Shown here: positions 17,008-24,086 of the stretch, piece by piece
Layout: every line of letters begins with the position of its first letter
Position numbering within the stretch: the stretch's first letter is position 1
NCBI RefSeq assembly: GCF_002198735.1
Contig: NZ_MWLO01000090.1
Coordinates: forward strand, 1 to 32,793
Direction: 5' to 3'
From: Ideonella sp. A 288
GTDB lineage: Bacteria > Pseudomonadota > Gammaproteobacteria > Burkholderiales > Burkholderiaceae_C
Length of the DNA stretch: 32,793 nucleotides
Program-made: the position numbers and the translations under genes
Notes under the pieces: generated by a model
The model's database searches: none
What the model was told of the DNA's origin: nothing
What the model saw: only the letters and a program-made list of their open reading frames with translations

Positions 17008-17693
17008 GGCGTGGGCCTTTCCTGTCCGAAGAGGTTGCGGCGGGCCTCGTCGTCGATGCCGTCGGCGCGCAGCGCCCGGCCCACCGCCATGCCGCGGGCC
17101 ACGGCCTCGCGCCCGCGCAACTGGCCGAACCAGCGCTTCACGTGCGGCCAGTCGTCGAGCGACAGGCCCTGTGCCTTGTGCGTGGCGATCCACGGGAAGA
17201 TGGCGATGTCGGCGATGGAGTAGTCGCCCGCCACGTGCTCGCCCTTCGACAGTTGCGTGTCGAGCACGCCGTACAGGCGCCGTGCCTCGCGCTCGTAGCG
17301 GTCGAGCGCATAGGGCAGCTTCTCGGGCGCGTACAAGCGGAAGTGCCCGTGCTGCCCCAGCATCGGCCCCAGCCCGCCCATTTGCCACATCAGCCAGGGC
17401 AGCACCGCATGGCGGCCGCGAAAGTCGGTGGGCAGCAGGCGGCCGGTCTTCTCGGCCAGGTACAGCAGCATGGCGCCGCTCTCGAACAGCGCGATCGGCT
17501 CGCCGCCGCCGGGCGGGTCGTGGTCCAGCATCGCCGGGATGCGGTTGTTCGGGCTCACCGCCAGGAAGGCCGGATCAAACTGCTCGCCGCGGCCGATGTT
17601 CACCGGCCGCACGGTGTAGGGCAGGCCCAGTTCCTCGAGCGCGATGGTCAGCTTCCAGCCGTTGGGCGTGGGCCAGTACAGCAGGTCGATCAT
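17004..17693 (-). CDS. Glutathione S-transferase, YfcG/YghU-like (nu class)
   Basis: A 229-residue GST. The N-terminal thioredoxin domain carries PTPNGWKLTIALEE (8-21), the hallmark of the YfcG/Ure2-like disulfide-bond oxidoreductases, with Asn11 in place of a catalytic Tyr/Cys. NNRIPAM (49-55) is the cis-proline loop and ESGAMLLYLAE (71-81) binds the gamma-glutamyl group. The C-terminal helical domain includes GDYSIADIAIFPW. It probably acts as a glutathione-dependent disulfide reductase or transferase in the cytoplasm. It is co-transcribed with and overlaps the isomerase gene by 4 bp. Start at ATG 17693, divergent from the transglutaminase-like gene. Confidence 0.9.
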   Translation of the reverse strand: MIDLLYWPTPNGWKLTIALEELGLPYTVRPVNIGRGEQFDPAFLAVSPNNRIPAMLDHDPPGGGEPIALFESGAMLLYLAEKTGRLLPTDFRGRHAVLPWLMWQMGGLGPMLGQHGHFRLYAPEKLPYALDRYEREARRLYGVLDTQLSKGEHVAGDYSIADIAIFPWIATHKAQGLSLDDWPHVKRWFGQLRGREAVARGMAVGRALRADGIDDEARRNLFGQERPTP

Positions 17694-17778
17694 GGATCGG
17701 TCCGGGTCGAAGGGCGTGGGGCTTGGCGCCCCGGTGACAGCCAGGGCCCCAGCGTAAGCTCACACTCCGGCCCCAGAG

Positions 17779-18477
17779 ATGCGCATGAACCCGAAGCCCC
17801 ACCCCATCGACGGCACCGACCCCACCCTCGCGCCCACCGCGCTGATCGACAGCGACCACCCCGACGTGGTGGCCTTTGCAAGGCAGCACGCCGTGGGTGC
17901 CGACGACCGCGAGCGCGCGGTGGCGCTGTACTACGCGGTGCGCGACGGCTTCCGCTACGACCCCTACCGCTGCGACCTGTCGCCCGCCGGCATGCGCGCG
18001 AGCAGCGTGCTGGCCCAGGGCACCGGCTGGTGCGTGCCCAAGGCCGCGCTGCTGGCCGCGGTGTGCCGCGCCGCCGGCATTCCGGCGCGGCTGGGCTATG
18101 CCGACGTGCGCAACCACCTCAGCACCGAGCGCATGCGCCAGTCGATGCAGACCGACCTGTTCATCTGGCACGGCTACACCGACCTCCTGATCGACGGCGT
18201 CTGGCGCAAGGCCACGCCGGCCTTCAACCTGTCGCTGTGCGAACGCTTCGGCCTGCTGCCGCTCGACTTCGACGGGCGCGAGGATTCCATCTACCACCCG
18301 TTCGACCGGTCGGGCAACCGGCACATGGAGTACGTGCACCAGCGCGGCACCTTCGACGACATGCCGCTGGCCCAGATGGTGGCCGACTTCCAGCGCGTCT
18401 ACCCGGTGTGGCTGAGCCAGGGCGTGGGTCTGCGCGACGCCGATTTCCATGCCGACGCGGAGCGCGAGGCCCGATGA
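17779..18477 (+). CDS. Transglutaminase-like cysteine protease-fold protein
   Basis: A 232-residue cytoplasmic protein of the transglutaminase-like superfamily. TGWCVPKAALLAAVCRAAGI (82-101) carries the nucleophile Cys85. WHGYTDLLIDGVWRKATPAF (130-149) carries His131. The usual acidic third residue after the DG-x-W turn is not obvious: the sequence reads KATPAFN. As I recall, this TPAFN variant is typical of a subfamily of uncharacterised bacterial proteins, so catalysis could still occur with an Asn or another residue. It starts at ATG 17779 or 17785 (MRMN); AGAG upstream fits either. It overlaps the thioesterase gene in ATGA. Its substrate is unknown. Confidence 0.82.
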   Translation: MRMNPKPHPIDGTDPTLAPTALIDSDHPDVVAFARQHAVGADDRERAVALYYAVRDGFRYDPYRCDLSPAGMRASSVLAQGTGWCVPKAALLAAVCRAAGIPARLGYADVRNHLSTERMRQSMQTDLFIWHGYTDLLIDGVWRKATPAFNLSLCERFGLLPLDFDGREDSIYHPFDRSGNRHMEYVHQRGTFDDMPLAQMVADFQRVYPVWLSQGVGLRDADFHADAEREAR

Positions 18478-18938
18478 CGGTCGACATCCCAGCGGGCTTC
18501 CGCGCCCTGCCCGATTCCAGCGGCTTCGTCGCCGCCAACGGGCCGCTGTACCTGCGGCACGAACCCGCCGCCACGGCGGGCGGCAAGCCGCTGGTGCTGA
18601 TCGGCTTCCGGGTCGAGCCGCGGCATGCCAACCCGATGGGTAACTGCCACGGCGGCATGCTGGCCACCTTCTGCGACATGCTGCTGCCGCTGTCGGTGCA
18701 CCGGCTCAGCCCCGAGGTGGGCCTGCGCTTCCTGCCCACCATCAACCTGCAGCTCGACTACCTGGCCCCGGCGCCGGGCGGCGCCTGGGTGCAGGGCGAG
18801 TGCGAGGTGCTGCGCGTCACCCGCACGCTGGTGTTCGCACAGGGCCTGGTCACCGCCGACGGCACACCGGCGGTGCGCTGCAGCGGCATCTTCAAGATCG
18901 GGCCGCCCTTCAAGCCGGCGGGCGAACTGATCGGCTGA
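18474..18938 (+). CDS. PaaI-family hotdog thioesterase
   Basis: A 154-residue hotdog-fold protein. NPMGNCHGGMLATFCDMLLP (53-72) contains the HGG motif and the conserved helix of PaaI/YbgC-like acyl-CoA thioesterases. INLQLDYLAPAPGGAWVQGE is the second strand block. It would hydrolyse acyl- or aryl-CoA thioesters, releasing CoA. Translation is probably coupled to the transglutaminase-like gene through the ATGA overlap (18474-18477). It ends 32 bp before the convergent small unknown gene. Confidence 0.88.
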   Translation: MTVDIPAGFRALPDSSGFVAANGPLYLRHEPAATAGGKPLVLIGFRVEPRHANPMGNCHGGMLATFCDMLLPLSVHRLSPEVGLRFLPTINLQLDYLAPAPGGAWVQGECEVLRVTRTLVFAQGLVTADGTPAVRCSGIFKIGPPFKPAGELIG

Positions 18939-18970
18939 ACGGCCGCCGATCGAGCCCGCCCGGGAAGCGA

Positions 18971-19450
18971 TCAGGCGCCGACGCCGGCCTCCAGCGGCAG
19001 CACCGCGGCCTGCGAGCCGTAGCGCAGCACGCGCCCGCCGTGCGCGGCCGCATGGACCTGCGCCTCAGCCTCTGTCGAAAACCAGAGCTTGAACCGGCCC
19101 ACCTGCTCGATGCCCAGCAGCTGGAAATGCTCGAAGGCCTCGGGCGGCAGGTGCTCGAGCGCCGGGCGGAAACGCTCCCAGTCGGCGTAGCCGGCCTCCA
19201 CGGCCAGCGTGCGCAGGAAGTGCTTTCGCTGCAGCAGCGTGGTGCGCTCGCGGTACAGCGCGCTCAAGGCGCGGCCCGGGAACAGCCCGGCCGCGTGCAC
19301 GCGGCGCACCGCAGGCAGGGCCAGCAGCACCTGCGGCGACTGCGCCGCACGGTGCAGCCGGCGCGCCTGCTGGCGCACCAGGTCGATGGCGCACGGGGGC
19401 GCCGGGTCCGCCGACGGGGCGGGGTCGTTCAGGGGGATGCGATCGTGCAT
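18971..19450 (-). CDS. Small hypothetical protein with two domain-like parts
   Basis: A 159-residue protein that I do not recognise. The N-terminal half is helical and basic (LVRQQARRLHRAAQSPQVLL, then SALYRERTTLLQRKHFLRTL). LAVEAGYADWERFRPALEHL resembles the short helix pair (GYxxWxxLxxAL) found in many small bacterial proteins of unknown function. The C-terminal 50 residues (LLGIEQVGRFKLWFSTEAEA, then HGGRVLRYGSQAAVLP) look like a separate small alpha/beta unit. The ATG at 19450 has GGAG close upstream. It is alone, convergent with the thioesterase gene. Confidence 0.75.
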   Translation of the reverse strand: MHDRIPLNDPAPSADPAPPCAIDLVRQQARRLHRAAQSPQVLLALPAVRRVHAAGLFPGRALSALYRERTTLLQRKHFLRTLAVEAGYADWERFRPALEHLPPEAFEHFQLLGIEQVGRFKLWFSTEAEAQVHAAAHGGRVLRYGSQAAVLPLEAGVGA

Positions 19451-19613
19451 ACCGTCTCCACGGGGAACACGGCCGTTTCTCGCTCGGTGGCCGGTGGAAG
19501 GGTATGCCGGCAAGTGGCTTGCGGCGCAGGTGCGTGGGCTTTCGCGAGAGGGGGCGTCCTGCACACCCGGCGGGCAATGTAGCAGATGGGCGCCTTGGCG
19601 GCGGCCTGGCCCG

Positions 19614-20471
19614 CTACCGCCGCACCATCCGCGCCACCAGCACGCTGCCCGGCAGGCCGGCGCGGATGACCACGCGGTCGGCCAGGCGCGACAGGCGGCG
19701 CAGGCGGTAGGGCACGTAGCCGTCGAGCTGGCCGACGCGGTGCAGGCTCCAGGTCTGCAGCGTGAACGGGTCACCGGCCAGGCGGGCCAGCACGGCGGGG
19801 CTGTTGCAGCGGTAGAAGACCGGGTAGTTGTCGTAGCGAGCCCCGTGCTCGCCCTTGCGGCCGCGCACGCGGTCGAGGTAGCCGTCCTTCAGGTGCAGCG
19901 CGTCGATCAGCTGGCTGGCCCACGAGAAGTAGTGGCGACGGTCCACGGTGAAGGCCCAGAAGACGCCGCCGGGGCGCAGCACGCGGGCGAGTTGGTCGAA
20001 GAATGCGCGCGGTTGGGGCACATGCTCGATCACCATGGCCGCATAGGCCAGGTCCACCGAGGCCGGGTCGATGGGCGCCTGCTCGAAGGTGCCGCGAAAC
20101 ACCTGCTCGAACACCGGCGCCGGCTGCGCCTCGGCATCGGGTTCGACACCGAGGAATCGGCCCGCGCGCAGCGCGATGTGATGCTGCCAGACCACCTCGC
20201 TCATCAGGCCGCCGCCGCAGCCGATGTCCAGCACGGTGGGCCGCGGTGGCGCGCCTGGCGAGCCGAGGTCGTCCAGGATCAGCTGGGCATAGAACGCGCC
20301 GGGCCCTCGCGACGCGAGGCGGTAGCCCACGGGCACGTCCGACTCGGACACCGTGGGGCGGAACGCGGTCCGGTTCGGCGCCAGCGCCGGTGCCGCTGCC
20401 GACGACGCCGCCGATGCGGTGGGCAAGGCGCGCTGGTCGGCCGGCTGCCCGCCGTCAGGCCCTTGCGTCAT
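19614..20471 (-). CDS. Class I SAM-dependent methyltransferase
   Basis: A 285-residue methyltransferase. Motif I is TVLDIGCGGGLMSEV (79-93). The acidic motif II is GRFLGVEPDAEA, motif post-II is VDLAYAAMVIEHVPQPRAFF, and the later strand is LARVLRPGGVFWAFTV. This arrangement matches UbiE/UbiG-like small-molecule or lipid methyltransferases, but the substrate cannot be named. The Ala/Ser-rich first 35 residues are probably disordered. The start ATG at 20471 overlaps the end of the upstream ion-channel gene by 17 bp, which indicates a shared transcript. Confidence 0.85.
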   Translation of the reverse strand: MTQGPDGGQPADQRALPTASAASSAAAPALAPNRTAFRPTVSESDVPVGYRLASRGPGAFYAQLILDDLGSPGAPPRPTVLDIGCGGGLMSEVVWQHHIALRAGRFLGVEPDAEAQPAPVFEQVFRGTFEQAPIDPASVDLAYAAMVIEHVPQPRAFFDQLARVLRPGGVFWAFTVDRRHYFSWASQLIDALHLKDGYLDRVRGRKGEHGARYDNYPVFYRCNSPAVLARLAGDPFTLQTWSLHRVGQLDGYVPYRLRRLSRLADRVVIRAGLPGSVLVARMVRR

Positions 20472-20907
20472 CGCTGGGCCCGGTGCCGGTCTTCCAGAAC
20501 CGCTCCATGGCGATGTAGGTGAACGAAGCCGACCAGCCGATCAGCAGCAGCCCGTTCAGCGCCTCCACCCCGGCCAGCAGCCGCACCGCACCCACCGGCG
20601 TGAAATCGCCAAAACCCAGCGAGGTGTAGGTTTCGGCCGAGAAGTACAGGCACGAGGCCAGCGAGAAGCCCAGGCCACCGTCGAGGGTGCCGGCGCCGTG
20701 CCAGTCGGCCAGGCCATACAGCACGAAGCCGTACATCGCGATCTCGACGGCGTGCGCCACGAAGGTGGCCAGGATGACGACGACCAGCTTCATCCGATCG
20801 GGGATGCCCAGGCGCGGCAAGCCCGCGTTCAGGGCGCGCAGCACTTCGTAGTGCAGCACTGTGGTCGAAACGACGAGCAGGCAGCAGGCGAGTATGACGA
20901 GGGGCAT
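20455..20907 (-). CDS. Small potassium-channel-like membrane protein (Ion_trans_2 type)
   Basis: A 150-residue inner-membrane protein. Hydrophobic segments lie at about 2-18, 41-67 and 109-134. Between the last two, a pore loop ETYTSLGFGDFTP (92-104) carries the K+ filter-like SLGFGD. The protein has no RCK/TrkA or nucleotide-binding regulatory domain, so gating would be intrinsic. The family is widespread in proteobacteria (two-TM/pore type). Its gene lies 70 bp after the GFA-family gene and overlaps the methyltransferase gene, an association whose meaning is unclear. Confidence 0.83.
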   Translation of the reverse strand: MPLVILACCLLVVSTTVLHYEVLRALNAGLPRLGIPDRMKLVVVILATFVAHAVEIAMYGFVLYGLADWHGAGTLDGGLGFSLASCLYFSAETYTSLGFGDFTPVGAVRLLAGVEALNGLLLIGWSASFTYIAMERFWKTGTGPSDDARA

Positions 20908-20977
20908 GGATCAGGTCGGTGGCGCGAGCACGGCATCCCACGCGGCGCGCGCGAGGGTGCACCTGCCCGCAGGAGGT

Positions 20978-21394
20978 TCAGGCCGAGGGCGGATTCTGCG
21001 GAAACTGGGCGATCGTCGACGGCAGCGACACCCAGGGCTGCGCCGACTGGCACCATATCGCCACCTGCGGCTTCACCCAGGAGGTGTCGTCCAGCGTGCC
21101 CGCCTTCAGCCAGTCGAGGCCAGGCGTGGCCTCCACCACCGACACGATGGGCGACCCGCAACGGGCGCAGAAATGCCGGTGCACCGGCAGGCCGCTGTCG
21201 CCCTGGTCCTCGAAGGTGGCCGGCGTGCCGGCGGTGAACTTCAGGCTGCCCCGGGGGATGCCGATGTTCACCGAGAACGCGCCGCCCGACTGGCGCTGGC
21301 AATGCGTGCAGTGGCAGATGGCGGTCATCACGGGCTCGGCCGCCAACTGGAAGCGGACCGCCCCGCACAGGCATCCGCCGAGGATCTGGGTCAT
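20978..21394 (-). CDS. GFA-family (glutathione-dependent formaldehyde-activating-like) zinc protein
   Basis: A 138-residue protein of the GFA/CENP-V family. Zinc ligands are visible as GGCLCGAVRF (Cys8, Cys10), CHCTHCQ (Cys27, Cys29, Cys32) and CARCGSP (Cys76, Cys79). SGGAFSVNIGIPRGSL and GTLDDTSWVKPQVAIW complete the fold. The founding member binds glutathione and formaldehyde, but most family members have no proven activity. The ATG at 21394 is chosen because the family starts a few residues before the first Cys pair. Confidence 0.88.
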   Translation of the reverse strand: MTQILGGCLCGAVRFQLAAEPVMTAICHCTHCQRQSGGAFSVNIGIPRGSLKFTAGTPATFEDQGDSGLPVHRHFCARCGSPIVSVVEATPGLDWLKAGTLDDTSWVKPQVAIWCQSAQPWVSLPSTIAQFPQNPPSA

Positions 21395-21569
21395 GGCATG
21401 TCTCCGATCGTTGAGAAGGCACTGCGGTGCAAGCGCCTGCGGCGCCGGCGCCGCGAAGTATCCCGCGTTCAGCGATCGGTGTCGGGCGCGGCGACGCCGC
21501 CATCGGCCGCCGTGCCCTGCCGCACAGGGCCGTAGATCACGAAGTGCGCCCGCTCGGGCGTGCCGCCGC

Positions 21570-22262
21570 TCAGCAGCGCACGGGGTGCCGCTCGCCATGC
21601 GCGACGACCAACGCTGCAAACGCCTCGCCCGTCATCAGGCGGCGCTCGCCGAAATTCTCGTGGCTGCCTTCGGCGGTCCATTCACAGAAGCAGTAGCGGT
21701 CGGCAGCCACACTGCGTTCCAGCGTGAAGTACCGCGGCGGCCGAGACGCCGTCTCCTCGCCTGACCCCGGGGACGGCGGATTCAGCAGGGCCACGAAGTG
21801 CGCCTCCAGTGCAGCCACCGGAGGCGGCATCCGCACCATCCAAACCACGTCGCCGCCAAAGTCATGCCGTTCGGCCGCCATGTGCTCGACGAGTGGCTTG
21901 ACATAGGCAGCCAGGCGCTCCAACTGCGCCTCGTCGTCGAACATGTCCTCGGGCCACCCATGCCATCCCTGGCACAGGTAGGCGCTGCGAGACATCAAGT
22001 GCGACCAGCCGCCCGCACCCGCGACACCGGGCTGAAGCGCCTCGAACAAGGGCGGCCTGCGAGATGGGTTCCGCATCACCAGGTCGGGCAGCACGTCGTG
22101 CTGGAGCACATAGAGGATCGGACGGAACAGCCGCGGCCCCTCCTCGGGATCATCTTCGGTCCAGCACTCGTACGGCGCGATCGGCTGCCGGCCGGGCGGG
22201 CCTGCCACCGGTCCGGTCGATCGACGACCTGCGCCGAACAGCCGACTCCAGAGGCGCTTCAT
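21570..22262 (-). CDS. Hypothetical protein downstream of the second methyltransferase
   Basis: A 230-residue soluble protein that I do not recognise. It is rich in aromatic residues and has no transmembrane segment. Notable stretches are YECWTEDDPEEGPRLFRPIL near the start, WHGWPEDMFDDEAQLERLAA in the middle, and RYFTLERSVAADRYCFCEWT followed by GSHENFG near the end. The last resembles proteins in which a measured quantity is tested against a threshold, but no function can be assigned. The ATG at 22262 (MKRLWSRLF) is preferred to 22316, which would overlap the methyltransferase gene. The gap to that gene is 10 bp, so the two are probably one transcript. Codon choice is somewhat less G/C-biased than in the metabolic operons. 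Confidence 0.72.
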   Translation of the reverse strand: MKRLWSRLFGAGRRSTGPVAGPPGRQPIAPYECWTEDDPEEGPRLFRPILYVLQHDVLPDLVMRNPSRRPPLFEALQPGVAGAGGWSHLMSRSAYLCQGWHGWPEDMFDDEAQLERLAAYVKPLVEHMAAERHDFGGDVVWMVRMPPPVAALEAHFVALLNPPSPGSGEETASRPPRYFTLERSVAADRYCFCEWTAEGSHENFGERRLMTGEAFAALVVAHGERHPVRC

Positions 22263-22272
22263 GGCGTGCGGG

Positions 22273-23166
22273 TCAGTGGTCCGAATCAGCGAGTTCGAGG
22301 TAGTGGAAGCAGCCATGCTGCTTCACCGACGGCACGAAGGCACGCGGCCCTTGCGCCGCGGCGCGCTGCCCCATGGCAAGCATGTCGTCCGCGCTGCGCG
22401 TGATCATCCACCAGTCCATGATGGCCTCGCAATAGCCCAGGTTGGCCGCGTCGTGGGCCAGGTTGGCCACGATGCACTTGCCGCCGGGCCGGGTGATCGA
22501 GAGCATCTTGTGCAGCACCGTGTCGGCGATCTCGTCGGTGAGGTAGTCGAACAAGCCGAGCGAGTACACGAGGTCGGCGGGCAGCAGGTCGTCGAGCGCG
22601 TCCTTCACCACGTTGCGGCGCACCGGGGTGAACGGCACCGGGCCCGCGGAATCGGCTGCGGTCTGCAGCGACATCGGGTCGATGTCGAGCGCGACGAACG
22701 AACTCAGGCGCGAGGCGATGTCGGCCGGCAGGCCTTCCAGTTCGCGCGCGTGGCCGGCGGCCAGCGACATGGCCGAAAAGCTGCCCTGCTGCGCCATCAC
22801 GGCCACCTCGTCCCGCAGCAGCGCGATGCGGTCGCGGGCCGAATGCGACGACTGGGCCGCGAAGGTCTCGGCGTAAATCAACCGGCCGAGCGGGCCTGCC
22901 GCCTCGACGTGCGACTGCACCGACGGGTGGCCATACGCGAAATCCAGCAGCGTGGCGTCACCAGCGTAGCCACGGGGCTTCACGAGGCCCCAGCGCGTGA
23001 ACGGATCGAGGCTGAGAAAGAAGCGCCAGCCCTTGATGATGGGCGAGGTCTTCGTCAGGGCGCGCCACTCGACCCGCGTGGTGGCGGAGCGCTGCCGCTC
23101 GAGTGCGCGCATGAACGCAGGCAGTGAATCTGGCGATGGTGCGGCGAATGCGGTGAGATCGGTCAT
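22273..23166 (-). CDS. Unusual SAM-methyltransferase-like protein
   Basis: A 297-residue protein. An N-terminal helical region (about 1-110) includes LVKPRGYAGDATLLDFAYGH (61-80). The Rossmann part follows, with FSAMSLAAGHARELEGL (130-146) as a motif I in which GxGxG is altered to AAGHA. ALDIDPMSLQTA (159-170) is the acidic loop, and DLVYSLGLFDYLTDEIADTV and LSITRPGGKCIVANL follow. The PRGYAGD plus LFDYL combination recalls the family that includes enzymes annotated for 3-hydroxypalmitate methyl-ester (quorum signal) synthesis in Ralstonia, but I cannot confirm this by eye. The ATG at 23166 follows AAGGGGGG; an upstream ATG at 23187 is less likely. A good promoter lies 36-64 bases upstream. 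Confidence 0.78.
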   Translation of the reverse strand: MTDLTAFAAPSPDSLPAFMRALERQRSATTRVEWRALTKTSPIIKGWRFFLSLDPFTRWGLVKPRGYAGDATLLDFAYGHPSVQSHVEAAGPLGRLIYAETFAAQSSHSARDRIALLRDEVAVMAQQGSFSAMSLAAGHARELEGLPADIASRLSSFVALDIDPMSLQTAADSAGPVPFTPVRRNVVKDALDDLLPADLVYSLGLFDYLTDEIADTVLHKMLSITRPGGKCIVANLAHDAANLGYCEAIMDWWMITRSADDMLAMGQRAAAQGPRAFVPSVKQHGCFHYLELADSDH

Positions 23167-23197
23167 GGGCCCCCCTTGGCACGGCATTGGATGACGA

Positions 23198-23246
23198 CCA
23201 AAGTGTAGGAACGACCCCGGGTGCCGTGAATACCAAAGGTTTAGGA
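23198..23246. repeat. Direct repeats flanking the methyltransferase promoter
   Basis: CCAAAGTGTAGGA (23198-23210) and CCAAAGGTTTAGGA (23233-23246) are imperfect direct repeats. One overlaps the -10 box, the other lies just upstream of the -35 box. The placement would suit a regulator binding two half-sites. Confidence 0.4.
23202..23230 (-). promoter_or_regulatory. Sigma-70-like promoter of the methyltransferase-hypothetical operon
   Basis: On the minus strand TTCACG (23230-23225) and TACACT (23207-23202) are spaced by 17 bases, each matching 4 of 6 consensus positions. The -10 box lies 35 bases before the ATG at 23166. This is the clearest promoter-like site in the window. Confidence 0.5.
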
Positions 23247-23253
23247 GTCGGCG

Positions 23254-23583
23254 CTACCGCAGGTGCCACAGCGCGAGCGCCACGAGCATCGCGCCAGCCA
23301 CGGGCATGATCAGCATGACCCATGGGTTGGCCACGACCTCGAGCACGGCATCCGGCGGGCGCGCCGGGTCATAGGGAACGACCACCTGTGCGCCCTTGGG
23401 GTACCTGCAACCGTAGCGCTCCCACAGTTGCTGGGGCGTGTTCGGGCAGGTGATGACTTGTGCGATCACGTCGCACTGGTGCGCCGTGCGGCCGACGGTG
23501 TAACGGTAGGTGACCCGCGGCGAAAAGCTGCGGCCCTTGTCGTCTTTCGACTCGGTGAACGAATAGTGGCCGCCCGCACGCAC
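23254..23583 (-). CDS. DUF3592-like membrane protein, N-terminally short
   Basis: A 109-residue protein. SFSPRVTYRYTVGRTAHQCD (19-38) and YPKGAQVVVPYDPARPPDAV (61-80) are the DUF3592 core. A C-terminal membrane segment (about 84-106) follows. Members normally also have an N-terminal membrane helix and a WP..xGxI..S stretch before this core. Both are absent here: the only credible start is GTG at 23583, which shares its G with the TAG stop of the DUF4124 gene. The frame continues upstream but only as an out-of-frame reading of that gene. It is either a truncated relic or a translationally coupled short form. Function is unknown. Confidence 0.6.
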   Translation of the reverse strand: MRAGGHYSFTESKDDKGRSFSPRVTYRYTVGRTAHQCDVIAQVITCPNTPQQLWERYGCRYPKGAQVVVPYDPARPPDAVLEVVANPWVMLIMPVAGAMLVALALWHLR

Positions 23584-24086
23584 TAGACGCAGCCGATCTC
23601 GCGAAATCGGGATCGCATCACCAGCAGGCGCCGCTGCACCGCCTTCAGCTGGCCCGGCTCGCCCCGGCGTTCGGCCAGTTCGACCCCCGGCAACTCGCGG
23701 TCCAGGTGCTGACACTCCCGCTGGGCTGCGGGCGTCAGGCTCCTCCGCCGCCCTGCACGATCGAGCTGCGTCGCATCCATGCCGGTCAGCGGGCGCAGTG
23801 CATCGGCCATCATCTCGCGATGTTGCTCGTGTCGGACATCGCGCCCGATGAGTTCCTTGCCAGTCGTTTGGTTCAGCCCGCGCGTCGGCTGCACCTCGAT
23901 CCTCTCGGCGGCCATGCACGGCGAGTCGGTGTACACGGTCCGCCCCGCGTCCTGGCACTTGTAGACGGTGCGAGACGGCGGCGGGAGTTTCTGGGCCAAG
24001 GCCGAACTGCCGACCAGGCCGACCACGAGCATCAGTGAGGCGCATCGGCGTCTGCCGTCGATGCGACGCGAAGGCCGCGGCGTCAT
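23583..24086 (-). CDS. Secreted DUF4124-domain protein
   Basis: A 167-residue protein. A signal peptide is likely in residues 11-32 (RRRCASLMLVVGLVGSSALA, cleavage after AQ or ALA). The DUF4124 domain is RTVYKCQDAGRTVYTDSPC (39-57), with two cysteines that probably form a disulfide in the periplasm. The rest is charged and helical, ending in REIGCV. The ATG at 24086 overlaps the stop of the upstream carboxymuconolactone-decarboxylase-like gene in ATGA, and its stop touches the DUF3592 start. Function of the domain is not established. Confidence 0.75.
   Translation of the reverse strand: MTPRPSRRIDGRRRCASLMLVVGLVGSSALAQKLPPPSRTVYKCQDAGRTVYTDSPCMAAERIEVQPTRGLNQTTGKELIGRDVRHEQHREMMADALRPLTGMDATQLDRAGRRRSLTPAAQRECQHLDRELPGVELAERRGEPGQLKAVQRRLLVMRSRFREIGCV

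Noticed and set aside
20605-20640. SLGFGD pore filter as a possible unusual ion selectivity
   Set aside because: Variants of the T/S-L-G-F/Y-G-D form are common in small proteobacterial K+ channel-like proteins, so nothing novel can be claimed.
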